Source: Physocladia obscura (lineage: Eukaryota; Chytridiomycota; Chytridiomycetes; Chytridiales; Chytriomycetaceae). From it: a stretch of DNA of 21,628 nucleotides. The DNA is taken from assembly GCA_027596945.1 (NCBI GenBank), contig JADGJH010000304.1, positions 1 to 21,628 on the forward strand, given 5' to 3'. The position numbers and the translations under genes are program-made. The notes beneath the pieces are model-generated. The model had not been told where the DNA came from. It worked only from the letters and a program-made list of their open reading frames with translations, and searched no databases. Shown here one piece after another: positions 1 to 9,507 of the stretch (position 1 is its first letter; every line of letters begins with the position of its first letter).

Positions 1-420
1 TACTAATCCAGGGAATCTGTCTCTAAGTGGCAATACATGAAAAGCATGTGTCACTCTTCTGGATTCTAAATCATATATTACATAAATGGAATTTTCTTTC
101 ATACCAAGGAAGATGCCTGGCACACCTCTATGTGACCAAGTATTTTCTCTTTTACCAGAATCTTGATAAATTATCACCTGACATCCCCATAGTAATTCTT
201 TATTTAATTCCTGTGGTTTTCCTTCCCACAAATAGTCCGGAGAATACTTTCCGGTATTTGGGAAACCAGCCTGTTTATGTATATATTTTCTTACTCTAAT
301 AAAATATTGATTTCCATTTGATTTATTTAATTCTAATTTTAGTTTTACAATTGTTGGAAATTGTAATTTTTCTATAATAAAGTATTTGGGTGTAAACAAT
401 AATTTATACCTTTTTCTGTA
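1..420 (-). pseudogene. Ty1/copia-like integrase C-terminal fragment (partial, runs off the window)
   Basis: The minus strand is open from 420 to the window edge (140 codons), with a stop just upstream and no clear start. The last ~95 residues resemble the C-terminal part of copia-type integrases. They contain SPDYLWEGKP (compare the family's TPYELW.GKKP), then a WGC in place of FGC, then GIFLGM, a VIYDLESRRV segment and RDRFPGL. The expected upstream catalytic core (DDE) and HHCC zinc region are not recognisable; 421-648 carries stops and frame changes. I read this as a decayed or 5'-deleted retroelement piece. The match is from memory of the family pattern, not from a search. Confidence 0.6.
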
Positions 421-648
421 TTAATTTCTTCTGGATTTTTAATATCCATTTCTTCTACCCCTTTGAAAATTTTAACATTAGTTTTGTCTGTAATTTCCAT
501 TAGGGTTTTTCTTTAGTCTTGTGACCTGGGGTAAAATTTTGTATTCACCTCTGTGATCACAGCTTGCAATTTGTGTGAAACTGCCATAAGGTGTAGTTCC
601 ATAGAACATTGCTTTACCTGTGGTCTGAACAATATCCACCATGATCAT
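421..648 (-). other. Decayed retroelement stretch between protease-like and integrase-like pieces
   Basis: On the minus strand this stretch gives short coding-like runs interrupted by stops and frame shifts. An example is a run containing ITDKTNVKIFKGVEE that switches frame near 420. In an intact copia element the integrase zinc finger and core would lie here, and neither is visible. It is best read as degenerate or internally deleted element sequence. Confidence 0.4.
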
Positions 649-1056
649 CTAACATAGTTCCAATTGGAAATAAATTTCAGCTAATGTTTTGATCATTCTT
701 GTATTGTTTAGTCTAAATTTCATACCATTAATTTCTTGAATAATATCTGCATATTCATTGACTTTTACTGAATTATTTGAAATTCCAATGACAGATTTAT
801 TCTTAATTGACTGTTTTCTTATAATTTTAGCGCCGGATGGCAATGGATATTGAAATCCATGTGCCTGTGCCCCAGTATCTGCTGTGATTTGATTTTCTTC
901 GAAAATTTTTGTAATTTTCAGTTTTGGAATTTGTTCATCTTTTCCAAGGATATTTAATCTTTCTTGGATATTAAAACCCATTTTTCTGATTTTTCTTGGA
1001 AAATTTGCTTCATTACCTGTTTCCTTTTCTTCAATTTCTTCTGGGTCAGCCCTGAG
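649..1056 (-). pseudogene. Retropepsin-like fragment of a Ty1/copia-like element
   Basis: The minus-strand frame is open from 1056 (just after a TGA) to 649; the first ATG is at 981. It encodes ITADTGAQAHGF, which contains the DTGA active-site signature of retroviral-type aspartic proteases. Copia proteases often have D-S/T-G-A followed by a nearby His, as here. Downstream come SVIGISNNSVKVNEYADI and FRLNNTRMI, plausibly the strands that follow the active site. It lies upstream, in the same orientation, of the integrase-like fragment, which is the Ty1/copia order (PR then INT). The reading is short and unverified. Confidence 0.5.
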
Positions 1057-1078
1057 TCACTTAGACAAAAATCTTTGA

Positions 1079-1966
1079 CAAGAATTTATTGACACGATCA
1101 GATTCCAAATAATAATAGATAAATTGGAATTGAAAGTTTTAAACACAGATTTTTCCACAACAATGAGGGATTATCTGGAAATTGCCCTTGAATTATCAGG
1201 CAGAGATTTCAAAATTTCTGAATTATTATTGAAATTACAATCTTTTTGGGATGCTGCTTTATTGGTAAATCCAACAGCAAAATCAGGAGATAGAGAACTT
1301 CAAGAAGCCGTTTCTAAATTAAGGGGCACAATTAACCATTACACAATTGGTGTCCATGGACATTATTATTTATCTCTTAATAATTGGCTGGTTTCTGATG
1401 AATGCCATAAATTAACTTCGCAAGAAATATCAAATTGTCTTAGGGTTGCAGAAGTTGCATACAGATCAGCAACCAGAAATGATAAGACACAAGACAAAGA
1501 AACCAAAAAGAAAAGAATAAATAGTGTTAGCATTGAAGAAAAGAATAATAATAATGCCTCTACTACTAATAAGAAACAAGATAATTCTGGTACCAAAAGA
1601 AAATTTTTCTGTCATTACCATGAAAAAGATGAATGGCGCAACCCTAATGAACCCTGTTATTGGACAACAGTTTGCAGCCATTATAATAAATCACAAACTA
1701 GAAAAGAACATCAAGAAGAATGTCCAGATGGAGGAAATTGTAAAACAAAGCATAAATTTACTTTTTCTTCAAAGGAAATTGAACACAATTCAAAGAAATT
1801 AAAAAAATCTGACAATCAAGACACAATTAAAAAGAAAATTGTGGCACTTCAACAAAATCTTGCAGAAATTGAAAGAAAAGCAAGAAAATTAAAGAAAAGA
1901 AAATTGGAAAATGTAAATCCAAAATTGAGATGGATATTACTGCTTTTGCTTTACTCGTCAATGTAA
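1079..1966 (+). pseudogene. Gag-like ORF with Cys/His cluster, opposite in strand to the flanking element pieces
   Basis: This plus-strand frame is open from 1079 (after a TGA) to 1966; the first ATG is at about 1162. The N-terminal half is an unassigned, mostly helical-looking region. A low-complexity basic, Asn-rich linker follows, then a Cys/His-rich segment: FCHYHEKDEWRNPNEPCYW, further Cys and His in a CSHYNK segment, and a CPDGGNCKTKH segment. It resembles retrotransposon gag zinc knuckles but is not canonical CCHC. A Lys/Glu-rich predicted coiled coil ends it. The final ~15 residues (from RWILLLLLY) look like read-through into unrelated sequence. Its strand is opposite to the protease and integrase pieces. 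Confidence 0.4.
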
Positions 1967-2459
1967 ATTCTAATTTCTTATTTGAATCAATAATTGATTT
2001 CTGCCTATCTTCAAAAGCAATTAATTCTTGTTTGTTTCTTTGTTCTAATATTGATTTTTTGCCTTTGGCAGCTAAAATAAAATTGTGAATAAATTGTGGA
2101 TCTTCAATTCTGGCAAGCCGTTGAACACCCTCTTCTTCAATAAGGTTTGTCTTGATCTGTCCTGTGTGTTTTAGAACATAATGATAAATTTCCTCACGTT
2201 CTGCCCAGGATTTTCTTTGTAATAATTCAATAAGCATCCTTTGCAATTGTTCTAGCTTATTGCTGTGATCACTAATTATTTTATCCTTTGTAGGGACTAC
2301 TTTCTCTAGTAATTCCAGTTTCTTATTATTTGGATTACTTTCATAATAATTATGAATATTTCCAAATCCAGAAACTTTTTCAGTAAATTTGTCCTTGAAT
2401 GCTTTCCAAACAAATTGGTCAAACAAAAAAGGTAGGATCCTTAGTTTGGTCTCAGCCAT
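1960..2459 (-). pseudogene. Unassigned ORF, possibly the N-terminal gag part of the same retroelement
   Basis: The minus-strand ORF starts at ATG 2459 (MAETKLRILPFLFDQFVWKAF). It is coding-like for ~165 residues, rich in charged helical sequence such as a KLEQLQRMLIELLQRKSW coiled-coil-like stretch. Past about 1960 the open frame continues to 1827, but there it is simply the antisense of the gag-like ORF and turns hydrophobic, so I end the feature near the junction. I do not recognise a domain. Its position upstream of the protease and integrase pieces, on the same strand, suggests the first gag segment of that element. A free-standing gene is the alternative. Confidence 0.35.
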
Positions 2460-2513
2460 TGCTTTCTTTTTCTGTCTTTATTTTCTAGATTTTAAATGGC
2501 TTTCTTTATTTGG

Positions 2514-2548
2514 TTCCTCCTATTGTTCCAACAGAACAATAGGAGGAA
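2514..2548. repeat. Perfect 15-bp inverted repeat with 5-nt loop
   Basis: The left arm TTCCTCCTATTGTTC (2514-2528) and right arm GAACAATAGGAGGAA (2534-2548) are exact reverse complements around the loop CAACA. It lies 55 bp before the minus-strand ATG at 2459. Read on the minus strand, TGTTGGAACAATAGG starts at 2533, which recalls the TGTTGG start of many copia LTRs. It could be an element terminus, a transposon footprint or an RNA hairpin. Confidence 0.8.
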
Positions 2549-3256
2549 GAAAGTTGGTGGCATCAATTTTTCCATTTTTCCATGCAAATTTTCAATGTTA
2601 GAGCTCGTAGAAAAGCTTGCCTCTCAATCTATCACTTGTGGGACATACAACATATTGTTGTAAGTGCATGCAATTAATACAAAGCCATTTCTAAGCTTCC
2701 AGCATCTCCTAACATCAATTGTGAATGACTAATAAAATTATTTATACATTTAGAGCCAATTGTGGCATATTGCATTGAGTACCACAACAACAGCGTAAAC
2801 TGCTGTACAATAGTGCTTTTAGCCAAAACCACAACTTTTTCATCTCTTTATCATTAAAATGTTTTTTATCCACACAAGTTGGAGGTATAACAAGTCAAGA
2901 AAGAGTCTATTTGCTTATATGTTATGTGCCTCAATGATAGGAAAAGTTTTTAATAAGAAGCTGAAAAACCATGTAGAAATATTATGTACAACATTTAAAC
3001 TGTATTTATATTCCATTTTCAAAATCTCTTGATGGATAATCTCCAATTTGAAGCTCAGAGATTCTCCAGAATTTTGACCCTGTCTTCTTTCGCAGGTAGT
3101 TGCTTTATACACTTTTCGAAATTTATTCTAAAGGGTTGTTGTTTCCCACAGCGACGGATTAAGAAACTCCGTTTTAGCTGTGCGTTCGTTCAGTACAAAT
3201 AAATACCTACAAATAGCTGTGTTAACTACCATAGCGAAGAAAAGTTATCTTTTCTA
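2549..3256. other. AT-rich intergenic stretch with no supported gene
   Basis: Only short, low-quality open frames are present. The right part (from about 3080) regains CpG and is probably the 3' untranslated region and downstream sequence of the ureidoglycolate lyase gene. I see no RNA gene or repeat in it. Confidence 0.5.
3122..3127 (-). terminator. Candidate poly(A) signal for ureidoglycolate lyase
   Basis: TTTATT on the plus strand reads AATAAA on the minus strand, about 130 nt past the stop codon. Position is the only support, and the hexamer is common in AT-rich DNA. Confidence 0.3.
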
Positions 3257-3871
3257 TCAGAGATTGGCTTGGAATTTATTGATCTCAACCTCCTCTGTGA
3301 CAACTTCAACTTCCGTGCATTCATCTTTGGCAACGCCGTTTACCCACATTAGAACAGCAAACGTCACACTAACTTTACCCAAAACAACCATTGGAGAATG
3401 CCAAACTCCAGCACCGTAAGTCACTCCCTGGTTTCCCTTCGCCAAAAAAGCTCTCGCTCGCGACATGTCAGGCTTTTCATCCTCGCCGGCGGTGTTTAAC
3501 GGCAACGACGGAGCGACGATAACTATATACGCAGTATCAGAATTCGAGGCGGACAGGCCCATGGGAATAAATGATTGGGTGGTGTACGGATGGCGTTCCA
3601 TGATGGATAGCTCAAATCGCTGCTTTCCATTCTTCCGCACGAGTTTGCGCGGCACACACACGAACAAACTCATGACGGGCATGACGGGCATGCCGCTGTT
3701 TGCCGTGGGATAATGCGATGCGAGGATTGAGATTGGGCTGTATTTCGTTGCTGTGGCTTGATTCGCCGAGTAAACTGCCACCGACGACGCGTCTTTTGCC
3801 GGCTCGGGTATCTGAATCACGCTTCCAAACGCCGCGAAAGACGCTCCAGTCAATGGTCGCAATTCCATCAT
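3257..3871 (-). CDS. Ureidoglycolate lyase (allantoin catabolism)
   Basis: This enzyme cleaves ureidoglycolate to glyoxylate and urea, the last step of allantoin use. The protein is 204 residues with no intron needed, close to yeast Dal3 (about 195). Family hallmarks are the N-terminal LRPLTGASFAAFGSVI, a NQATATKY segment, MERHPYTTQSFIPMG and YGAGVWHSPM; the His residues lie in the conserved core. The open frame continues upstream to 4036, but that extension runs antisense to the first exon of the divergent allantoicase and lacks family similarity. I therefore start at the MM pair (3871, or 3868). A short tandem duplication (ATGACGGGC twice, near 3673-3692) gives PVMPVM. It shares a 61-bp promoter with the allantoicase fusion, so co-regulation is expected. 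It is the orthologue-type of fungal DAL3. Confidence 0.9.
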   Translation of the reverse strand: MMELRPLTGASFAAFGSVIQIPEPAKDASSVAVYSANQATATKYSPISILASHYPTANSGMPVMPVMSLFVCVPRKLVRKNGKQRFELSIMERHPYTTQSFIPMGLSASNSDTAYIVIVAPSLPLNTAGEDEKPDMSRARAFLAKGNQGVTYGAGVWHSPMVVLGKVSVTFAVLMWVNGVAKDECTEVEVVTEEVEINKFQANL

Positions 3872-3932
3872 GGTTGTATAATAATTCCAAAAAGATAAGC
3901 CGATCTTATCTCCTCGATTTTGCTTGGAAGAA
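3872..3932. promoter_or_regulatory. 61-bp bidirectional promoter with a GATA inverted repeat
   Basis: The two divergent start codons (3871 minus, 3933 plus) are separated by only 61 bp. The central 19 bp (3893-3911) are AGATAAG-CCGAT-CTTATCT, a perfect 7-bp inverted repeat containing two GATAAG sites on opposite strands. Exactly 21 bp remain on each side. GATAAG is the site of fungal nitrogen-regulatory GATA factors (AreA, NIT2, Gln3 type), which in other fungi activate purine and allantoin catabolism when good nitrogen is scarce. Occupancy here is inferred. The 5' untranslated regions must be very short, or transcription must start inside the opposite gene. Confidence 0.8.
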
Positions 3933-5996
3933 ATGACAGAAATCAAAGACAATCCCTTCACTAATCTCGTTGATTTGGCTGCCAACGGTAGGGTTTCATC
4001 TTTCCATTGTTGTAGAACTCTGGATTGTTTGATCAAGTATGAGAATCCAATTCATGAATTGCTTGTCTCTTTCGCAGGAAATATCCTATTTGCAACCGAT
4101 GATTTCTTTCAAGTCGCCGAACATTTAATTTTGAAAGAAGAACCAGTATGGGATGAAAAGAAGTTTACTCTTTACGGTATATTTTTTTCTTGTTGCTTTC
4201 AATTATTATTAATTCACATTTTAAATTAAATTCAGGAAAATGGATGGACGGTTTGCAGTATATTTCTTTTTTCAAACCTTTTATGTAACTCGCGTATTCT
4301 ACGCGCTACTGACAGGCTGGGAAACTCGCAGAAAGCGAGTGGAAGGTCACGACTGGAGCATCATCAAACTTGGATTATCGGGAACAATCTCTGGCTTTCA
4401 TATCGATACTGCTTTCTTCACTGGAAATCAAACCCTCAGAATTTCGATTCAAGCAGCTTGTTTCGACCAAGGTTGCTTTATTGATTTCTATTTTATTTTT
4501 TATTTTTTGTTGAATTCATTCTCTTTTTCTCCGACAGATCTTCCATTAATTCGTCGTTCGGAACTTGGAACCTGCGCGACTGCACAAGAACAGGCTGCTG
4601 CTGATCTTGTAAAATCAGATGTGTGGGAAGAGGTTTTGCCTATCTTTCCACTTCGCCCTGGTTATCCTGGCGAAAGACATCATTACTTTCGAATCAACTC
4701 ATCGAAACGCTGGACTCATCTTCGGTATTAATTTTTTTCAATTTTTTTTATCGAATCTTTTTTCTTACTTATTTATTTTATTAATGTATAGAGTCAATTA
4801 CTTTCCTGATGGTGGTGTTGCTCGTTTGAGAGTTTATGGAACCGTTGTCAAAAATTTTTCCGACGCTTCGTTCTCAGGAGTAGTTGATTTGCTGGCTGTT
4901 GAAAACGGGTATAGATTTTTTTCTTCTTCCATATTCTGCGTACTGATGCTAATGACAGAGCAGTCCCTGTTGCTGTCAGCAACTCTCACTATGGAACACC
5001 ATTTCATATCATTTCGAATACCGAATCTGCTGGAATGTACGATGGCTGGGAAACGGCAAGAAATCCAAAACGCCCTCCTATTTTTGTTAAAGGAGCTGAT
5101 GGCCATTTAATTATTCCGGGTGCTGAATGGGCGATTTTTCGAGTATGTTTTCCTTGTGGAGGAATTCCAGATAAAATTATCGTCGACACTGCTCATTTTC
5201 GCGGAAATTATCCCGAAAGTATTTTAATCGAAGTAAATTACTTTTTTGTTATTTTTGTTTTACATCAGTTAATCAGAATATTTATGATGCGGCTATATAG
5301 GGCTGCAATATCAAAGGTCTCGAATTGCCACACTGGATTCCTTTGGTTCCGCGCATTTGCTGCGAAGGCAATAAAAAGCATGAATTTACAATCTCGTATC
5401 AACAGCCAATTACCCACGTTAAATTAACAGTCTTTCCAGACGGAGGTATTGCGCGGTTTCGTGTATGGGGTAAAAAGGTTTCGAATAATCTTCCAAACCA
5501 GCCATCGAAACTCCATTTTCCAAAGGCCGAGTTTGTCAAAGCGCTCAGTCTTTTGTTTGAAACTGCAAAACCACTTGTTGAATACTTGTTTTCGACACAG
5601 CCTTTTACGGACATTTGGCATTTAATTTCAACTGCAGAAGATGCTTTGGCTGGACGTTTGGCGGCTACATTGACAGAAACAGAGCTGGTTGAAATTATGA
5701 ATGCGCACCCGCGTATTGGGGCACCGAAGCAGGAATTAAGCGTTGCTTCACTGAAGGAGCAGAGCCACGGGGGCATTTCTGTTGATCCTGAAACACTGAA
5801 AGCACTATTACAGATAAATGAAGAGTATGAAGCTAAATTTGGGTTCAGGCTTGTGGAGTTTGTGAATGGGCGCACCAGAAAAGAGCTTATTCCTGTCTTG
5901 CAGAAAAGATTAGACGAGGGTGTCAGAGAAAGTGAACTTAAGTATGGACTGCAAGCAATCGTTGATATTGCTCGTGATCGACTCGGAAAGTATTAA
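3933..5996 (+). CDS. Allantoicase fused to OHCU decarboxylase (two-domain ureide-pathway protein)
   Basis: Eight exons: 3933-3987, 4078-4176, 4236-4250, 4316-4471, 4538-4724, 4792-4908, 4959-5232 and 5301-5996 (1599 nt, 532 residues). All introns are GT-AG, 50-90 nt. Residues ~1-355 are allantoicase (allantoate to ureidoglycolate plus urea), with GNILFATDDFF, KWMDGWETRRKR, DTAFFTGN, RPGYPGERHHYF, NYFPDGGVARLRVYG, NSHYGTP, DGWETARNPKR, VDTAHFRGNYPES and a second FPDGGIARFRVWG. This is two allantoicase repeats, about the 343 residues of yeast Dal2. With almost no linker, residues ~365-532 form an OHCU decarboxylase domain (urate-pathway intermediate to S-allantoin), with NAHPRIG carrying the catalytic His, a SHGGIS segment and FGFRLVEFVNGRTRKEL. 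Both domains look intact and share the single large last exon. The first ATG is at 3933; the frame upstream has only a TTG. Confidence 0.9.
4236..4250 (+). other. 15-nt microexon inside the allantoicase gene
   Basis: The exon GAAAATGGATGGACG lies between introns 4177-4235 and 4251-4315. It supplies the conserved KWMD of the allantoicase GKWMDGWETRRKR motif. Both flanking junctions leave one base of a split Gly codon, so skipping it would keep frame but delete five conserved residues. Confidence 0.85.
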
Positions 5997-6074
5997 ATGC
6001 TTTTTATACAGTTGGAAAAATAAAAAATAATACAAAAAAAAAATTAAATATATATTGCCAACTTCGTCGTTCAG
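5997..6074. terminator. Short convergent 3' region with poly(A)-like signal
   Basis: Only 78 bp separate the stop codons of two convergent genes. The stretch is A/T-rich, with AATAAA on the plus strand at 6019-6024, 23 nt after the allantoicase-fusion stop. The A-rich tract that follows is T-rich on the other strand. The two transcripts probably overlap at their 3' ends. Confidence 0.45.
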
Positions 6075-9000
6075 TCAATGCTGGTTTCCGCCACCACCAC
6101 AATTATAAAAGCCATTTTCGCCTTCTCCAAAAAAGGGTTGTCCGTTTAAAAGAGCTAGATCTCCCCATGGATGGAACTTCAGGAAACTACCTTTCCGTTG
6201 TTCAACAGGCCATGGTATGCATGCACTTTTGCATGTATAGCAAGACCCAGCAAGTGTTATTGTCCCTGAAATTTCGCCATATTTCTGCGGGGATCCAATA
6301 GGATATTTTTCTGATAAAAATCGATCTGGCATTGGCGGCGCTGTAGGATCATGAACTGTACAACTGCTGCTGTTGTTATTCAACATGCTAGAAATTTTTT
6401 TTAAGCCACCACCAATTTTTGTTGCCGCAGCCTGGACATAGCTGGGATTTACAAATTCAGGTTTTACGCGAGTTAATTCTTCGAATTGGGTGCTGTATTT
6501 CTCCTGGAATGTTGCCTTCCAAAGGTTTGCAGTTGTTTCAAACGATTCTGACAAAATTTCAGCCGCTACATTGTCGTCATGGTTAATAACTCGTCCAATT
6601 TCCCGGAGTCCAAAGTTTTTGTAATTTTCAGGAAACAACTGATGAGTATGCCAAATAAGATCAACGTCTAGAAAACTGTCAGATCAATACAAAACAAACA
6701 AAAACCGAAAGTAAACGAACGTACCCAATGTTGGGACTAAAAAATTCGTTGGCTTTACTTTCATAAGATCAATAAAACGCCTGTAACGAAAAATAGCTTT
6801 TGCTAGTGCATTCCGTTCTCCCCAATCGACAGCGCCACTCACAATTTTTCGGCTAAACTTCCGCTGCCGAATGGCCGCACCAATCAAATCCAAACTGAGT
6901 GAAGTTGGAATTCCGCGATATGCTTGAATAATTTGAGGCAGTGTTGTGACGCGAACAGATGCATTCCATAGCCGTCCATTACGGCGCAATATTTCCAAAT
7001 GATCTTGTAACGCCGAGAAAATGTCATCCCATCGGCACGATTGCGGTGTCTCAGCCATCGACGAAAACAAACCAACAATAGTATCAGCTCGGTGAAAAAT
7101 TATGGTTAAATCGTGATGCGCCTTTTCAACATTAATATTTCCAGTTTTTTCGTCCAAAACTGACCCGCTTTTTTTTTTTTTCGTTTTAAGAAAAACAAAG
7201 AGCAAAAAACACTCACATCATAACCTGCTTTCCAAAAACAAAAAGTTCAAAATCCTCAAGAAACCGCTTTGCAGAAGCTTGATATCGAAATATTTGTTCT
7301 CCGCACCCCGTACAAGTGTATGCACCGTCTTTCATTCTGAATAAAACATAAACATCGATATTCACAACTGTTTCAGATTTGCACCATGCACACTCGATCC
7401 GAGCTGGCGCCTTACAATTCAATGGTAAAGTGTAGGGCTCTTCTGGGTCAACTTCAGCCCAAAACTCTTGCGATCTATCTGTCGGGCTATATTCGTTGCC
7501 TGGTATTTGGTGCATTCGATGCAACGGCATATGATACGGACTTGATGAATCAAAAATAAAGTGGCAATCTTCAAGATAGCGCAATGGATTCAGCATATGA
7601 GCTTGCCACATTAAGGCAACATCTAACGGTGGCAAAGGAATATTTGCCGGATCCGGGCGCTTTTCTCCCAAAAAACGAAGCCACTTGATATATCGTAGCT
7701 CTGCGTGGCACAAAAACTGCCAATCTGAAATCTGATCCCTAAAATTGTCCAATAACGCGAATCGATGCAATAAGCTCAAATGCGCAGATGCGCTAAATAC
7801 TGTTACAACAGTATCTATGATTAGTGGTTCATTTTCGGTACTGCCCTGTCCAGCATTATAACTGCCGCTTGCCCCACTCCCAAAGCCAAGTGAGAAAAAA
7901 GACGGTATCAATGATTTTGTTCCTGCTGATGCTGGCACTGTAGACAACGAACTTTTTCGTGCATTATCAGAGGAAATTCTCTGCGACTCATTGTACTGTG
8001 GTAAAACATCTGTTTCCGACTGCCGCGGAATTATCGGTAAAGAGTGCGAAGAAGATACAGAATATGTTGGTGGTGAAGCATTCACATCTGATAGAAGTGG
8101 CGCGGGTTGATGTGGCGGCGATGGTGTGGATGTAGTTATTCTAATATTTTGGGCAGCTTCTGAAATTGTTTCTACTGCCGCAGCAAGAGAGTTGGATTGC
8201 ATCTCTAGAGCTTCAGCTGTCGGCGGTGTTGAAATTACGGTCGGAGAAAACGCAGATGGTGTGAACCCAAACACAAAGCGAGTTTCCACCAAATACGACA
8301 TTTGTACAAACCCTTCAATCAAGCTAGATTCATGGTATGCCAAGGCATGGCCATCTGCATAAAACTCCGTAACACGCAAAATGTCGCCAGTGTCAAATGC
8401 TAAAAAACCATCATCAAAAACAGGCCGATACGCGTAAAGAGCAAGATAATCGCCGGCGACGGCAGCACTGATGGGCAAAGGTATCCTTCCGTTGACGAAA
8501 TCCTGGTCCTTTTCAATCTGTGGTACAAATGTCATATTTTTAATATCCCCTGAATCAATCACGTTCACGGGAACATCGAAAAAAGAAATTGGCGACGAGC
8601 CAGTTTCTGCAGTCGGCCAGATTTCATAACGCGCAATATAACTATACGAAAATATATTTGTTTCGAGAGATGCCGCTGCAGTTGTCGGAATCGGGAGGCT
8701 TACAAGCCGTGTGATTTCCAGAGAAGTGTCCTCATCGTCGCCAGTGGTGCTTGGTGAAGTCTGTGAAACCAAGGATTCAGAAGTCTTGGACAAAATTTCG
8801 ATAAATTCAGGAAAATTGAGAGATGATTGCCGCAAATTAAAACCTAATCTTGCGCGTAGCGTAACAACAATCTTAGATAAAATATTGCGCGCCGACGCAG
8901 GAACATACAAAACAATTTCGCCAAAGAATGAGGATCCTGGCAGCGCAGAGGTTCTTGCCAGCGTGATCATGTAGTTAATCGAGTTTGGGTCGCCGTTTGT

Positions 9001-9507
9001 GAAACACGTTGGCGCCTGTGTTGCCAAGATGGACGCCCGCTGTGAAGCTTTTGAAACGACTTTCAGCGGAGACATGGCGTTAAGTTTAATCCGTTGCCCA
9101 TGAACAGAAATATGGCATGTTGCCTTGATTGAATAGCTGACGATAACACGAGATGACACGAATGAAGGGGGCAACGGCGACGTGTGTTTGTTATTGCTGT
9201 TGTTCGTTGTGTTTTCCGACAAAACGCATGAAAACGGAATACGAAGCCGAGCGCGCGCAGAAAATACAACCGGTGAGTCGTGAGCAATAACTCCAAAGTC
9301 AATTAGCGCCGTTTTTGTTCTTGCTTCGTCCGCAGAGTTCGAATAAGAGCACGCGCCACCCACAGACAACTTCAGCCTCACCTGCGCCGGAGCATCCAAA
9401 CCACCGCCATCTATTTCCACCCACCCTTCGACCAGAATTGTCCCATGGCTTTCCACCTCAAAACAGGCATCCTTTCCTTCCTTCGGCACAAGCCAAAGTT
9501 CGAACAT
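6075..9507 (-). CDS. Arrestin-like / SH3-like / GRDP (DUF1399) protein, paralogue A
   Basis: Three exons: 9507-7217, 7167-6725 and 6667-6075 (1108 residues); introns are 49 and 57 nt. Residues ~1-320 look like an arrestin fold (beta-rich, with VIVSYSIKATCHISV and YMITLARTSALPGSSF). Residues 354-408 resemble SH3 (LALYAY, DDGFLAFDTGDILRV, ADGHALAY, EGFVQMSYL), but the canonical Trp is His and the SPxxY Pro is missing. A disordered Ser/Pro linker holds PPTY (479-482) and LPQY (502-505), possible WW-domain ligands. From ~575 comes the GRDP (PF07173-type) region: LPPLDVALMWQAHML (first His of the usual WHxH is Gln), CxxC at 706/709 and 732/735, then VPTLDVDLIWHTHQL near 917-922. It ends in a Cys/Gly-rich tail, FYNCGGGGNQH. 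The function of fungal GRDP proteins is unknown; an endocytic ubiquitin-ligase adaptor role is inferred from the arrestin region and PY motifs. Confidence 0.85.

Larger units (their letters stand above)
1..2548 (-). mobile_element. Degenerate Ty1/copia-like retrotransposon remnant with a probable internal inversion
   Basis: In minus-strand order the region holds a gag-like start (2459), protease-like DTGA (1056-649) and integrase C-terminus (420-1), which is the PR-INT order of Ty1/copia. The intervening 1079-1966 block carries the Cys/His gag-like segment on the opposite strand. No long terminal repeats, primer-binding site or reverse transcriptase are visible; RT would lie left of position 1. 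CpG is scarce here compared with the gene core. Confidence 0.5.

Noticed and set aside
27..299. 90-codon plus-strand ORF
   Set aside because: It is the antisense of the integrase-like frame, which has the recognisable SPDYLWEGKP and FLGM motifs.
3872..4036. Upstream extension of the ureidoglycolate lyase frame to 4036
   Set aside because: The added 55 residues have no family similarity and run antisense through the first exon and intron of the allantoicase gene and through the GATA palindrome. The MM at 3871/3868 begins the conserved domain.
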